Assembly: GCF_000819985.1 (NCBI RefSeq)
Contig: NZ_CDBZ01000086.1
Coordinates: 23,497-61,287 of the forward strand
From: Aeromonas media
GTDB lineage: Bacteria; Pseudomonadota; Gammaproteobacteria; Enterobacterales; Aeromonadaceae
DNA length: 37,791 nucleotides
Reading direction: 5' to 3'
The notes beneath the pieces are model-generated. The model had not been told where the DNA came from. It ran no database searches and was given only the letters and a program-made list of their open reading frames with translations. Below, in pieces: positions 1-8,866 of the stretch; the first letter of the stretch is position 1, and each line of letters starts with the position of its first letter. A program made the position numbers and the translations under genes.

Positions 1-655
1 CATGGAGGCCTATGGTGCCGTGATAATCCAGGTGATCACGGCTCAGGTTGGTGAACACAGCCGCGGAAAACGGCAGAGCTGCGACGCGATGCTGCACCAG
101 ACCGTGGCTGGAGACCTCCATCGCCACCAGATCGGCTCCCTGCTGTTGCAGCGCCGCCAGATTGGCTTGCACCTGGACGGCGCTGCCTGTGGTGTTTTCT
201 GCTTCGATCAGATTGCCAAACAGGCCGTTGCCTATGGTACCCATCACACCGGCCTTGCCTCCCAGCAGGGTGCGCCAGTTGGCGACCAGCAGGGCCGTGG
301 TGCTCTTGCCGTTGGTGCCAGTGATGCCCACCAACTGCAGCTTCTGCGCCGGATGGTCATAGAAATGGCCAGCCAGTTCGGAGAGGCGAGCGGGCAGGTC
401 CTTGAGCCCGAAACAGGGGATGGAAGTGACGGGGGCAACGAATTCCCCATCCTCCTCAAACAGGACGGCGGTCGCTCCCTGAGCCACCGCCTGTTCGATG
501 AAACGCCTGCCATCCATCTGGTGGCCCCGGATTGCCACGAAGAGAGAACCGGGCCCGACTCGCCGGCTGTCGAGCTGGATGTCGGTGAGGGGAAGCGCCG
601 GGGCAGTGATGCCGAAATGGCTCATGAGTTGATCAAGTGCGCGGGTCGGCAACAT
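1..655 (-). CDS. murE: UDP-MurNAc-tripeptide synthetase MurE (partial)
   Basis: Cytoplasmic ligase that adds the third stem-peptide residue (meso-diaminopimelate in Gram-negatives) to UDP-MurNAc-L-Ala-D-Glu. Only the first 218 codons are present; the C-terminal part, including the substrate-specifying motif, lies beyond the window edge. The ATP-binding loop [10 protein letters not shown] is at residues 110-119, the family signature [12 protein letters not shown] near 179-190 and [12 protein letters not shown] at 202-213. The start is ATG at 655-653, preceded by a good Shine-Dalgarno (GGAGG, 7 nt upstream). It follows ftsI after a 101-bp gap in which I see nothing but this ribosome binding site. 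It is read from the dcw promoter or one farther upstream. Confidence 0.96.
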   Translation of the reverse strand, partial: MLPTRALDQLMSHFGITAPALPLTDIQLDSRRVGPGSLFVAIRGHQMDGRRFIEQAVAQGATAVLFEEDGEFVAPVTSIPCFGLKDLPARLSELAGHFYDHPAQKLQLVGITGTNGKSTTALLVANWRTLLGGKAGVMGTIGNGLFGNLIEAENTTGSAVQVQANLAALQQQGADLVAMEVSSHGLVQHRVAALPFSAAVFTNLSRDHLDYHGTIGLH

Positions 656-756
656 GGGAAGCCTCCGAATGGACAGGAATGCAGACGCTCAGGGGACGGG
701 GCGCCATGGAAAACACCCCGACAGTCGCGGGGTCGACAGAGAAACGCGGATGCCTG

Positions 757-2523
757 TCAGGTACGAGGTGCGCCATTGGCGGTCTCCGTACGGGCAAGCT
801 TCGCCGGCACCTCAGGGGGGATTGCGTCGGGGCGAATGTTGAAGAGCTGCAGCACGCCACCCATGGCCTCGGCGAATGGCGGGGTCGCCACGGCACCACC
901 GTAATAGGCATCGCCCTTGGGCTCGTTGATCACCACCACCATGACGAAGCGGGGGTTGCTGGCCGGTGCGAAGCCGGCAAACCAGGCCATGTAATCCTTG
1001 CCGTAGCCACCGGCGACGGCGACCTTGGCGGTCCCACTCTTGCCACCGACCCGATAACCCGGGATCTGCGCCTTGGGAATGGCATTGCTGACCACGTACT
1101 CCAGCGCCTGCAGCATGGCGGTGGCGTTGTTGTGGTCGATGACCTGCTCACCCTTGGGCGGCGTGGTCACCTTGATGATGGAGAGCGGCACCCGCTTGCC
1201 CTTGTTGGCCAGGGTGGCATAGGCAGAAGCCAGCTGCAGCGGGGTGACCCGCAGGCCATAGCCGAACGACAGGGTCGCCCGCTCGATGTCGGACCAACGG
1301 CGGCGCTGGGGCAGCATGCCACCGCTCTCTCCCATCAGGCCGCTACCGGTATCCATCCCGAAACCGACCATGCTGAGGGTGTTGATCATCTCCTGGGCCG
1401 GCATCCGCAGCGCGATCCGCGACATGCCGATGTTGGAGGAGTAGCGCAGTATGTCGTACAGGTTGGTCGCCTTGTGAATGCTCACATCGCGAATCTGCTT
1501 GGCTCCGATAAACAGGGGACCACCGGGTATGGTGTCCTTCCAGCTGGTGACGCCCGCCTGCAGGGCGCTGAGCAGGATCAGGGGCTTGACGGTCGAACCC
1601 GGCTCGTAGGTGTCGGTCACCACCCGGTTGCGCACCCGGAAGCTCTGGTACTGGCCCCGGTTGTTCGGGTTGTAGGAGGGGGTGTTGACCATGGCGAGCA
1701 CTTCGCCCGTCTTGACGTCCAGCATTACCATGGAGCCGGAGGTCGCCTTGTTCTCATCGGTGGCGCGCTTGAGGGCGCGGTAGGCCAGCGCCTGCACCCG
1801 CTGATCGATACTGAGCTGCAGATCGTTGGCGTGCTTGCCCTCCTTGACCAGGCCGAGCCGCTCGATGACCCGGCCTTGCCTGTCCTTGCGCACCCGCATC
1901 TCGCCCGGGGTCGCGGTCAGCCATTCGTTGTAGCTGCGCTCTATCCCCTCGATACCGCTGCCGTCGATGTTGGTCACCCCCACCAGATGGGCGCTGATCT
2001 CGCCGGTCGGGTAGAAACGGCGCGCCTCTGGGCGCAGGTAGATACCACCCAGCTTGAGGCCCTTGATGTATTCCGCCACGGCAGGGGTCACCTGACGCTG
2101 CAGATAGACGAAGCGTTTGCTGGGGTTGGAGATGCGGTGCTTGAGGGTGTTGATGTCGAGCTTGAGCACAGCGGAGAGCGCCAGCCAGGCGCGCTCGTTG
2201 TGGATGGCGCCGGACTCGTGGACCGTCTTGGGATCGGCCCAGACCGCCTCGACCGGCACCGAGACCGCCAGCTGCTCGCCGTTGCGGTCGGTGATCATGC
2301 CGCGCACCGCCTGGGTGGAGGTGGTACGCAGGGAGCGCATGTCCCCTTCCTGGCGCAGTCTGTCCGGATCTATCACCTGGATCCAGGCCAGCCGCAAGAT
2401 CAGCCCCGCAAACGCGATGCCGATGAAAAACACCAGCGTGCGAAAGCGCCACGGGTAGAGTGACGGTGCTTTAACCTTGGCTTTGTCCTTTGCCGGAGCC
2501 TTGGTGGCGGCCTTGCGTGTCAT
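757..2523 (-). CDS. ftsI: Penicillin-binding protein 3, septal transpeptidase FtsI
   Basis: Class B PBP of the divisome that cross-links septal peptidoglycan made by FtsW. The 588-residue length matches the family. A basic cytoplasmic tail is followed by one membrane anchor (about 28-50), the dimerisation/pedestal domain and the transpeptidase domain. Active-site motifs are visible: SxxK as S310-TV-K313, SxN as S362-S-N364, and K495-SGT. All three are intact, so it should be active and beta-lactam sensitive. It overlaps ftsL by 4 nt (ATGA), implying coupled translation. The C-terminus is short and ends PRT; family members are often proteolytically trimmed there. Confidence 0.98.
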   Translation of the reverse strand: MTRKAATKAPAKDKAKVKAPSLYPWRFRTLVFFIGIAFAGLILRLAWIQVIDPDRLRQEGDMRSLRTTSTQAVRGMITDRNGEQLAVSVPVEAVWADPKTVHESGAIHNERAWLALSAVLKLDINTLKHRISNPSKRFVYLQRQVTPAVAEYIKGLKLGGIYLRPEARRFYPTGEISAHLVGVTNIDGSGIEGIERSYNEWLTATPGEMRVRKDRQGRVIERLGLVKEGKHANDLQLSIDQRVQALAYRALKRATDENKATSGSMVMLDVKTGEVLAMVNTPSYNPNNRGQYQSFRVRNRVVTDTYEPGSTVKPLILLSALQAGVTSWKDTIPGGPLFIGAKQIRDVSIHKATNLYDILRYSSNIGMSRIALRMPAQEMINTLSMVGFGMDTGSGLMGESGGMLPQRRRWSDIERATLSFGYGLRVTPLQLASAYATLANKGKRVPLSIIKVTTPPKGEQVIDHNNATAMLQALEYVVSNAIPKAQIPGYRVGGKSGTAKVAVAGGYGKDYMAWFAGFAPASNPRFVMVVVINEPKGDAYYGGAVATPPFAEAMGGVLQLFNIRPDAIPPEVPAKLARTETANGAPRT

Positions 2524-2834
2524 GGTTGTGTAATTACCTTTTCGGTGGTCACCAACGGGCGAGCCATCTGCAATTTATCCATGGCCAGACTCGCCACCCG
2601 GGAGTGTTCGGCCAAGGTACCCTGCTCCAGCAGCAGGTGCCGCCACTCGATGTTGAGCCTGTCCTCTTCCGCCATCAGGTCATTCTGCTTGGCCGTCAAC
2701 CCGCGAGTCATGTTGGTCACCAGGATCACCGCAAAGGCGGTGATCAGTACGGCCAGGGTCAACACGACCTGCAACTTGTGGCGCCAGAGATCGCTGATGA
2801 TCTCCCTGGACAGATGAATCCGTACCTCACTCAT
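2520..2834 (-). CDS. ftsL: Cell division protein FtsL
   Basis: Small bitopic divisome protein that pairs with FtsB and FtsQ and helps activate FtsWI. The 104 residues comprise a short cytoplasmic N-terminus, one membrane segment (about residues 21-41) and a periplasmic heptad-rich coiled coil with leucines at regular spacing. It lies between rsmH (3-nt gap) and ftsI (4-nt overlap), the usual dcw position. Identification rests on architecture, position and partial similarity to gammaproteobacterial FtsL, since the family is poorly conserved in sequence. Confidence 0.93.
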   Translation of the reverse strand: MSEVRIHLSREIISDLWRHKLQVVLTLAVLITAFAVILVTNMTRGLTAKQNDLMAEEDRLNIEWRHLLLEQGTLAEHSRVASLAMDKLQMARPLVTTEKVITQP

Positions 2835-2837
2835 GAC

Positions 2838-3776
2838 TCAATCCGCCAGGCGCTGGGCGACTCGCAGCACCGAGCTGCGAGACCGGCTGTTTTCGGTGAC
2901 TTCATGTTCGGAAGGTTTGAGCGCCTTGCCGACCGACTTCAACTTGCGGCCACCGGCCAGCTGAGCCTCGGTCAACGGGATGCCATGGGGCACTTCCGGC
3001 CCCTTCTCGTGCTTGCGAATGAAGTGCTTCACCAGCCGATCTTCCAGGGAATGGAAGCTGATGACGGAGAGACGACCATCGGTCGCCAGCGCCTGCAACG
3101 CACCGTTCAGCGCAGTCTCGATCTCGTCCAGCTCGCTGTTGATGTAGATGCGGATGGCCTGGAAGCTGCGAGTGGCGGCGTGTTTGCCCTTCTCCTTGCT
3201 CGGATTGACCCGGGCAATCATCTCGGCCAGCTGACGGGTGCGCACGTAGGGCTCGGTCACCCGATCATGGACGATGGCACGGGCAATCTTCTTGGCAAAG
3301 CGCTCCTCGCCAAAGGTCTTCAGCACCCAGGCGATGTCATCCACATCGGCGCGAGCCAGCCATTCGGCGGCGCTCTGGCCGGAGGTCGGGTCCATGCGCA
3401 TGTCGAGGGGGCCGTCTTTCATGAAGCTGAAACCGCGCTCGGCGTCGTCGAGTTGGGGAGAAGAGACTCCCAGATCCAGCAGGAAGCCGTCGACCTTGCC
3501 GAGCAAACCGCGATCGCTCAGGTAGCTGGTGATGCCGGAGAAGGGACCGTGCACGATCTCGAAGCGGGGATCCTGGATCTTGGCCGCCTCGGCAATGGCC
3601 TGGGGATCCCGGTCGATGGCGAGCAACCGGCCGTTGGGACCCAGTTGCTGGAGAATGAGACGAGAGTGACCACCCCGGCCAAAGGTACCGTCGACGTAGA
3701 TACCGTCCGGCTTGATGGCCAGCCCTTCGACGGCTTCGTGCAACAGCACTGTGATGTGTTCAGCGGCTTGGGTCAT
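2838..3776 (-). CDS. rsmH: 16S rRNA (cytosine1402-N4)-methyltransferase RsmH (MraW)
   Basis: SAM-dependent enzyme that places the N4-methyl group on C1402 in the decoding centre of 16S rRNA. It acts at the same nucleotide as RsmI, which is encoded about 2 kb away here. The 312 residues carry the glycine-rich SAM motif [10 protein letters not shown] at 29-38 and the family signature [12 protein letters not shown] around 99-110. The start ATG directly abuts the mraZ stop codon (TAA-ATG), so the two genes are certainly co-transcribed. Only 3 nt separate it from ftsL. Confidence 0.98.
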   Translation of the reverse strand: MTQAAEHITVLLHEAVEGLAIKPDGIYVDGTFGRGGHSRLILQQLGPNGRLLAIDRDPQAIAEAAKIQDPRFEIVHGPFSGITSYLSDRGLLGKVDGFLLDLGVSSPQLDDAERGFSFMKDGPLDMRMDPTSGQSAAEWLARADVDDIAWVLKTFGEERFAKKIARAIVHDRVTEPYVRTRQLAEMIARVNPSKEKGKHAATRSFQAIRIYINSELDEIETALNGALQALATDGRLSVISFHSLEDRLVKHFIRKHEKGPEVPHGIPLTEAQLAGGRKLKSVGKALKPSEHEVTENSRSRSSVLRVAQRLAD

Positions 3777-4235
3777 TTATAAAGAAAAGTCCTGTAGTCG
3801 TGGTGAACTTGCCCAATCGTCCTCGGGCAGGCCCAGAATGTCGTCATTGATCTGTTGTTGCCAGCGGGCTTCATCCCACAACTCAAACTTGTTGAGCTGG
3901 CCCACCAGCATGATCTTCTTGTCCAGCCCCGCATGGTTGCGCAGCGGCTGGCTCAGCAGCAGACGGCCGTTGCCATCCAGTTCGCACTCGGTCGCGTGTC
4001 CGAGCAACATGCGCTGCAGGCGGCGTTCAGCCGGGTTGGTACTGGAAAGTGTCTTGAGCTTGCGCTCTATCTCTTCCCATTCACTCAGGGGGTAAAGCAG
4101 CAGACAGGGGTGGGCAATGTCGATGGTGCAGACCAGCTGGCCGTCGCGCTCGGAGCGCAGCCAATCTCGATATTTGGTCGGAATCGCCAGTCGCCCTTTG
4201 CTGTCCAGGCTGATGGCGTGAGCGCCACGCAACAA
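3777..4235 (-). CDS. mraZ: Transcriptional regulator MraZ, dcw cluster repressor
   Basis: DNA-binding ring-forming protein with two SpoVT/AbrB-like halves; it represses the dcw operon through repeats just upstream of itself. The 152 residues contain two family signatures: DSKGRLAIP near residues 11-19 and its repeat DGNGRLLL in the second half. The start is a TTG (4235-4233), immediately followed by a second TTG; aligning with the canonical M-x-RGA beginning picks the first. A Shine-Dalgarno AGGGA lies 7 nt upstream, so initiation on the weak codon looks genuine and may keep MraZ scarce. It heads the operon. Confidence 0.97.
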   Translation of the reverse strand: MLRGAHAISLDSKGRLAIPTKYRDWLRSERDGQLVCTIDIAHPCLLLYPLSEWEEIERKLKTLSSTNPAERRLQRMLLGHATECELDGNGRLLLSQPLRNHAGLDKKIMLVGQLNKFELWDEARWQQQINDDILGLPEDDWASSPRLQDFSL

Positions 4236-4280
4236 ATTGCAGTCCCTGAAAATGAGTTAAGGGGGCAAATCGCCCGATAA

Positions 4281-4308
4281 AAACCACTTTGATCCACTTT
4301 TCTCCACC
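4281..4308 (-). promoter_or_regulatory. MraZ operator: three 10-bp direct repeats
   Basis: On the minus strand three GTGG cores occur at exact 10-bp intervals (complement CCAC at 4284-4287, 4294-4297 and 4304-4307). They sit just downstream of the predicted transcription start and about 50-75 bp before mraZ. Known MraZ boxes are tandem TGGG-type motifs spaced by one helical turn in this position. The repeat spacing and location are seen directly; binding by the adjacent MraZ is inferred. Confidence 0.88.
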
Positions 4309-4312
4309 ATGA

Positions 4313-4341
4313 AGTTTAAGGACGAGCAGGGGGCTTTTCAA
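4313..4341 (-). promoter_or_regulatory. Candidate sigma-70 promoter of the dcw operon (Pmra)
   Basis: A -35 TTGAAA (complement at 4336-4341) and a -10 TAAACT (complement at 4313-4318) are separated by exactly 17 bp. The predicted start falls right in front of the MraZ repeats, as expected for autorepression. The -35 matches consensus at 5 of 6 positions and the -10 at 4 of 6. Confidence 0.7.
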
Positions 4342-4633
4342 GCAAGGATCTCGGGCATGGGGAACATATTGACGCAGCGCAGGGAGGCTACAGATTAAAT
4401 GAGTTGATTTTCCACAAGTTATTTGTGTTAACGGCCATAGGATTAATTGCGAATATTTTTAAAATGAACAATGTGAAAGAAGTAACACATGCTGGAGTCT
4501 CCCCTCTTTTTACACAGTAATGCATGACAACCGTATGCAAAAAAATGCAATGAATTGATTTACATGTAATTTTTATGATACTTCTCTATGTCGGCCAGTA
4601 TCTGCATCCAATCTTTTGCTATTTTCTACCGCT
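4342..4633. other. AT-rich intergenic region between the dcw promoter and rnpB terminator
   Basis: About 290 bp without a plausible gene. The part from about 4380 to 4600 is strikingly AT-rich compared with the rest of the window and contains short A and T tracts. I could not identify a specific element. It may be an upstream activating or curved region for the dcw promoter, but this is inference. Confidence 0.5.
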
Positions 4634-4669
4634 ATAAAAAAGAGCCTCGCGATAAATCGCAAGGCTCTT
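4634..4669 (-). terminator. Rho-independent terminator of rnpB
   Basis: A 13-bp stem with one mismatch (4640-4652 with 4657-4669, loop 4653-4656) is followed on the minus strand by a run of six T. It begins only about 8 nt after the mature 3' end of the RNase P RNA. Confidence 0.93.
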
Positions 4670-4676
4670 CAGGAAT

Positions 4677-5065
<389 letters not shown>

Positions 5066-5073
5066 AGGCGCGG

Positions 5074-5102
5074 ATTATAGCCTCGTGACTCAGTGGGGTA
5101 AA
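5074..5102 (-). promoter_or_regulatory. rnpB promoter
   Basis: A perfect -10 TATAAT (complement 5074-5079) lies 17 bp from TTTACC (complement 5097-5102), with the RNA start about 8 nt downstream. The short gap between rsmI and rnpB contains only this promoter. A G+C-rich stretch follows the -10, as in other stable-RNA promoters. Confidence 0.85.
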
Positions 5103-5125
5103 CCGGCAATTCCCCTTTACGGCAA

Positions 5126-5959
5126 TTAATAGTGCTCGAGGCCGTACTTGTAGAGGGCATTCTTCTTCACACCGTGGATCTCGGCGGTGAGAGCAGCCGC
5201 TTTTTTCAGCGGCAGCTCCGCTACCAGCAGCCCCAAAGTGCGGATAGCCTCGGCGGGCAGATCTTCATCTGTCTTGCTGGCACCGGCGACCACCAGCACG
5301 ATTTCGCCACGGCAGCGATTATCGTCTTCCCCAAGCCAGGTCAGCATCTCGGAGGCAGGCAGACCGTGGATGGATTCGAAAGTCTTGGTCAGCTCGCGGC
5401 ACACCACCACCTGGCGTTCACCGAGAATGCGAGCGATGGCTTCCACCGTATCCTGCACCCGGCGTGGTGACTCATAGAACACCAGGGAGCGGGTGTCTTC
5501 GATGACGGCCTGCAGCCGATCGTCGCGGCCCTTGGCTTTCGCCGGCAGAAACCCTTCGAAAGAGAAGCGATCAGTGGGCAGACCTGCGGCAGAGAGTGCG
5601 GTGATGGCGGCGCAAGGGCCCGGCAGCGGCACCACCTTGACCCCAGCCTCGCGACAGCGGGTGACTAGGTGATAGCCGGGATCACTGATGAGCGGGGTGC
5701 CCGCATCCGAGACCAGGGCGACGCTCTTGCCCTCTTTGATCCGGCCGATCAGCACATCCGCCTTCTGCTGTTCGTTGTGATCGTGCAGGGCGAAGGTCGG
5801 CACCGAGATCTGGTAATGGCTGAGCAGGATGCCGGAGTGCCGGGTATCTTCGGCGGCCACCAGATCGACGCTGCGTAAAATGTCCAATGCACGCTGGGTG
5901 ATATCCGCCAGATTACCGATGGGAGTGGGGACTATATACAGGGTTGGGGTGTCACTCAT
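5126..5959 (-). CDS. rsmI: 16S rRNA (cytidine1402-2'-O)-methyltransferase RsmI
   Basis: Methylates the ribose of C1402 in 16S rRNA, complementing RsmH on the same nucleotide and tuning decoding accuracy. The 277-residue protein has the tetrapyrrole-methylase fold: N-terminal [15 protein letters not shown], the AAEDTRHS motif near residues 35-42, [16 protein letters not shown] and [12 protein letters not shown] for SAM binding, and SFEGFLPAK. It is divergent from lpoA, separated by about 80 bp, and is not in an obvious operon; rnpB downstream has its own promoter. Confidence 0.97.
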   Translation of the reverse strand: MSDTPTLYIVPTPIGNLADITQRALDILRSVDLVAAEDTRHSGILLSHYQISVPTFALHDHNEQQKADVLIGRIKEGKSVALVSDAGTPLISDPGYHLVTRCREAGVKVVPLPGPCAAITALSAAGLPTDRFSFEGFLPAKAKGRDDRLQAVIEDTRSLVFYESPRRVQDTVEAIARILGERQVVVCRELTKTFESIHGLPASEMLTWLGEDDNRCRGEIVLVVAGASKTDEDLPAEAIRTLGLLVAELPLKKAAALTAEIHGVKKNALYKYGLEHY

Positions 5960-5982
5960 GGGATCTCCGAGTGTCCCGACAA

Positions 5983-6011
5983 TTGTGTCGCCATATTGGC
6001 CCGTTTACACT
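5983..6011 (+). promoter_or_regulatory. Candidate lpoA promoter
   Basis: TTGTGT (5983-5988) and TACACT (6006-6011) are 17 bp apart in the rsmI-lpoA divergent gap. The match is moderate: 3 of 6 at -35 and 4 of 6 at -10. If it is used, transcription starts near 6018, which excludes the upstream in-frame ATG at 6012 and supports the start at 6039. Confidence 0.45.
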
Positions 6012-6038
6012 ATGGAGAACTTCAACACTGGTCGGGGA

Positions 6039-7949
6039 ATGAACTTGAACCGGGTTACAAAGCAGCTAAGTGTATCACGACTCTTCGGCATCATACTCGC
6101 GGCAGTACTGCTCGCCGCCTGTGCGTCGGAGCCCAACCCATCTTCCGCGGAGCCCGGCATGCCGTCGGCGTTCTCGGATCTGACCAAGAATGCCCAGTGG
6201 TATCTGGAGCAGGTGGATCCCGCCAAACCGGCTGAGGCCTTCACCTGGCAGGTGATGGCGGCGCGCAGCTATCTGGCGCTCGGCCAGGCCAAACCGGCCG
6301 CCGCCCTGTATCAACAGTTGCAGAAGCAGGCCGGCAACCCGGTACAGCAGGCACAGCTGCAACTGCTGCAGGCGCACCTCCTGCTGGCTCAGGGCAATGC
6401 CAATCAGGCCCTGATCCTGCTGGAAGGCAAGCCGGAAGTGGCCCTCGATGCCGATACCCAGAAGGATTGGTATCGCCAGCGGGTGGTGCTGCAACTGGAC
6501 ATCAACAACAAGTTTGGTGCGGCCAAGTCGCTGATCCTGCTGGAACCCTACCTGGCCAAGAATGAGCTGGCCACCAACCACCAGCAGATCTGGTCCCTGC
6601 TCAAAAGCATGACCCCCTCCACCCTGCAGGCGCTGGAAGAGGCACCGGCCCCCGACGTGACCACCGGCTGGCTGCGACTGGCGGCACTGGTGAACGAGTT
6701 CGGCGCCCAGCCGAGTCAACTCGCCCGCCAGCTGGCTGGCTGGAAGCAGAGCTTCCCGAACCATCCGGCCCAGACTGACATGCCGGCTGGCCTCGGGGAT
6801 CTCGCCACCACGGACACAGGTGTACTGCAGCAGGTCGCCGTCTTCCTGCCCCTCTCCGGCAACCTGGAGGCGCAGGGCGCTGCCATCCGCAACGGCATGC
6901 TGATGTCCTACAAGGAAAATCAGGGGCAATTCACCCTGAACTTCTATGACACTCAGGGCAAGGCGATGGGGGATCTCTACAAGCAGGCGATCCAGGAGGG
7001 GGCCAACATGATCATAGGCCCACTGCTCAAAGATCAGGTCGAGGAGCTGCTCAAGGCCAGCCCGACCGTGCCGGTGCTGGCGCTCAACGAGCTGGACAAG
7101 CCGATCATCAACGACAACACCTTCTACTTCTCCCTCTCCGCCGCCGCCGATGCGAGCCAGGCCGCCCAGTACCTCTATGGTCAGGGTTACCGCAAGCCGC
7201 TGCTGATCGCGGCGCAAGGCCGGATTGGCTACAGCAGCATCAAGGCGTTCGAGCAGGCCTGGGCCGGCGTCAGCCAGGAGAAGCCCGTAGTCGCCACCTT
7301 CGGGGCGCGCAACGAGGTGCAGGGCATGGTCAAGAATGCCCTGAGCGGTCGATCCACCGCCCGGGCCGGGGAGATAGTGCAGCTCTCTGATGCGGCGCCG
7401 CGCAGCATAGATGCCGTCTATGTGGTGGCTAACAGCCTGGAGACCCGGATGATCAAGCCTTATGTGGACATCTCGGTCAATCCCATGGGCAGCCTGCCCA
7501 TCTACAGCAGCTCGCGAGGCTATGACAGCGGGGCGACCGAGGTGGCTTCCGAACTCAACGGCATGCATATCTCCGACATGCCGCTGCTGCTGGGAGGCTA
7601 TGAGCAGCAACGGGAGCAGATAGCCCTGCTCTGGCCACAGACCCAGGGTGACCTGCTGCGCCTGTTTGCCCTCGGCTACGATGCGGTCAGCCTGGCCGGC
7701 AACCTGCGGCAGATGCGCAAGCTCAATGCCATGCAGCAACCGGGCATGAGCGGCCAGCTGAGCGTGGATCCCCAGGGCAACATAGTGCGCATGCTGGACT
7801 GGGCCACCTACCAGAATGGCAAGCTGGTCAGCGACAGCGCCGTGCCCCAGCTGGAGGACACCACCCATGAAGAGGCTACTGACACAACTGCACCAGCAAT
7901 GGTTGAACCTGTTGCCATCGGCAACGACGAGCAAGGGACAGCACTTTGA
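6039..7949 (+). CDS. lpoA: Outer-membrane lipoprotein LpoA, activator of PBP1A
   Basis: Outer-membrane lipoprotein that crosses the periplasm and stimulates the transpeptidase of PBP1A. From ATG 6039 the 636-residue protein starts with a lipoprotein signal ending LLAAC (lipidated Cys about residue 28). The N-terminal half is TPR-like and helical, with many Ala/Gln/Leu repeats. The C-terminal half, from about residue 260, is a periplasmic-binding-protein-like fold (VAVFLPLSGNLEAQGAAIRNG, MIIGPLLKDQVEEL). The start is uncertain: GGGGA abuts this ATG, and ATG 6012 is in frame with no clear ribosome site. It overlaps yraN by 83 nt. Confidence 0.94.
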   Translation: MNLNRVTKQLSVSRLFGIILAAVLLAACASEPNPSSAEPGMPSAFSDLTKNAQWYLEQVDPAKPAEAFTWQVMAARSYLALGQAKPAAALYQQLQKQAGNPVQQAQLQLLQAHLLLAQGNANQALILLEGKPEVALDADTQKDWYRQRVVLQLDINNKFGAAKSLILLEPYLAKNELATNHQQIWSLLKSMTPSTLQALEEAPAPDVTTGWLRLAALVNEFGAQPSQLARQLAGWKQSFPNHPAQTDMPAGLGDLATTDTGVLQQVAVFLPLSGNLEAQGAAIRNGMLMSYKENQGQFTLNFYDTQGKAMGDLYKQAIQEGANMIIGPLLKDQVEELLKASPTVPVLALNELDKPIINDNTFYFSLSAAADASQAAQYLYGQGYRKPLLIAAQGRIGYSSIKAFEQAWAGVSQEKPVVATFGARNEVQGMVKNALSGRSTARAGEIVQLSDAAPRSIDAVYVVANSLETRMIKPYVDISVNPMGSLPIYSSSRGYDSGATEVASELNGMHISDMPLLLGGYEQQREQIALLWPQTQGDLLRLFALGYDAVSLAGNLRQMRKLNAMQQPGMSGQLSVDPQGNIVRMLDWATYQNGKLVSDSAVPQLEDTTHEEATDTTAPAMVEPVAIGNDEQGTAL

Positions 7950-8262
7950 GCAAGTAGCGGAACGCTGGTTGCAGGCCCGCGGCCTGCAACCCGTGACCCG
8001 CAACTACCGCTGCCGTGGTGGTGAAATAGATCTGATCATGCGCCAGGGGGATACCCTGGTGTTTGTCGAGGTCAGATATCGCGCTCGGGCCAGCCATGGC
8101 GGAGCCGCCTGCTCAGTCACCCAACGCAAGCAGCACAAGATCGTGCTGGCCGCGCGCCACTATTTCAAGCAACATGCCATCAACGAGGCCAGCCAGGCCT
8201 GCCGATTCGATGTGATCGCGTTCGAGGGCGACCAGCCAAACTGGATCCAGAACGCTTTTTAA
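7867..8262 (+). CDS. yraN: YraN family protein (UPF0102), nuclease-like fold
   Basis: Small protein of unknown function with an endonuclease-like core. The family motifs are visible: GGEIDLIM and FVEVRYR carry the acidic and Lys/Arg residues expected of a PD-(D/E)xK-type site, followed by GGAACSVTQRKQHKI and CRFDVIAF. From ATG 7867 it is 131 residues. That start lies 83 nt inside lpoA, a long overlap; a downstream TTG in the same frame would shorten it. The order lpoA-yraN-diaA is the same as in E. coli, so co-transcription is likely. Any nuclease activity is inference. Confidence 0.9.
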   Translation: MKRLLTQLHQQWLNLLPSATTSKGQHFEQVAERWLQARGLQPVTRNYRCRGGEIDLIMRQGDTLVFVEVRYRARASHGGAACSVTQRKQHKIVLAARHYFKQHAINEASQACRFDVIAFEGDQPNWIQNAF

Positions 8263-8271
8263 GAGGACCCC

Positions 8272-8862
8272 ATGACTGATCCCATCAAAGAGAATTACAC
8301 CGAAAGCATCCAGACCAAGATAGCCGCCGCCGAGGCGCTGCCGGACGCCATCCACACCGCGGCCCAGATGCTGACCATCTGCCTGCTCAATGGCCACAAG
8401 GTCATGGCATGCGGCAATGGCCCTTCCTCGGCCCTGGCACAGCTGTTCATCTCCGAGCTGGTCAACTGCTACGAGACGCCACGTCCCTCCCTGCCCGGCC
8501 TGGCCCTGACCCCCGACATGGCCACCATCAGCGCCATCGCCACCGATCACGGCTTCGAAGAGGTCTATGCCAAGCAGATCAGGGCCCTGGGTCAGCCCGG
8601 CGACATCTTGGTGGTGCTCACCACCACGGGCAACAGCCGCAGCCTGATCAAGGCCGCCGAGGCGGCACTCTCCCGCGACATGACCATCATAGTGCTCGGG
8701 GGGGGCGACGGTGGCGAGATAGCTGGCCTGCTCGGGCCCAACGATGTGGAGATCCGCGTGCCATCCGCCCGCCGCCCTCGCATTCTGGAAGTGAATCTGT
8801 TGACCCTGCACTGCCTCTGTGATCTCATCGACCAGACACTTTTCCCGCAACAGGAAGATTGA
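8272..8862 (+). CDS. diaA: DnaA initiator-associating protein DiaA (SIS domain)
   Basis: Tetrameric SIS-fold protein that binds DnaA and promotes orderly assembly on oriC, timing replication initiation. The 196 residues align with E. coli DiaA along their length: [18 protein letters not shown] near the N-terminus, the sugar-phosphate-type loop [46 protein letters not shown], and [11 protein letters not shown] at the end. It follows yraN by 9 nt and precedes dolP by 4 nt, so the genes are probably one operon. The family is distinct from GmhA, its nearest relative. Confidence 0.95.
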   Translation: MTDPIKENYTESIQTKIAAAEALPDAIHTAAQMLTICLLNGHKVMACGNGPSSALAQLFISELVNCYETPRPSLPGLALTPDMATISAIATDHGFEEVYAKQIRALGQPGDILVVLTTTGNSRSLIKAAEAALSRDMTIIVLGGGDGGEIAGLLGPNDVEIRVPSARRPRILEVNLLTLHCLCDLIDQTLFPQQED

Positions 8863-8866
8863 AACA

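Noticed and set aside
637-2463. Long open frame opposite ftsI, and similar ones opposite lpoA (6075-8003) and murA (30242-31528)
   Set aside because: They are antisense to strongly conserved genes, have low-complexity Gly/His/Val/Leu-rich translations and no recognisable domain. Such frames are expected in GC-rich DNA with strong codon bias.
4408-4416. TTTTCCACA, one mismatch from a DnaA box
   Set aside because: A single near-match in AT-rich DNA, with no second box or origin-like context, is not enough to call a DnaA site.
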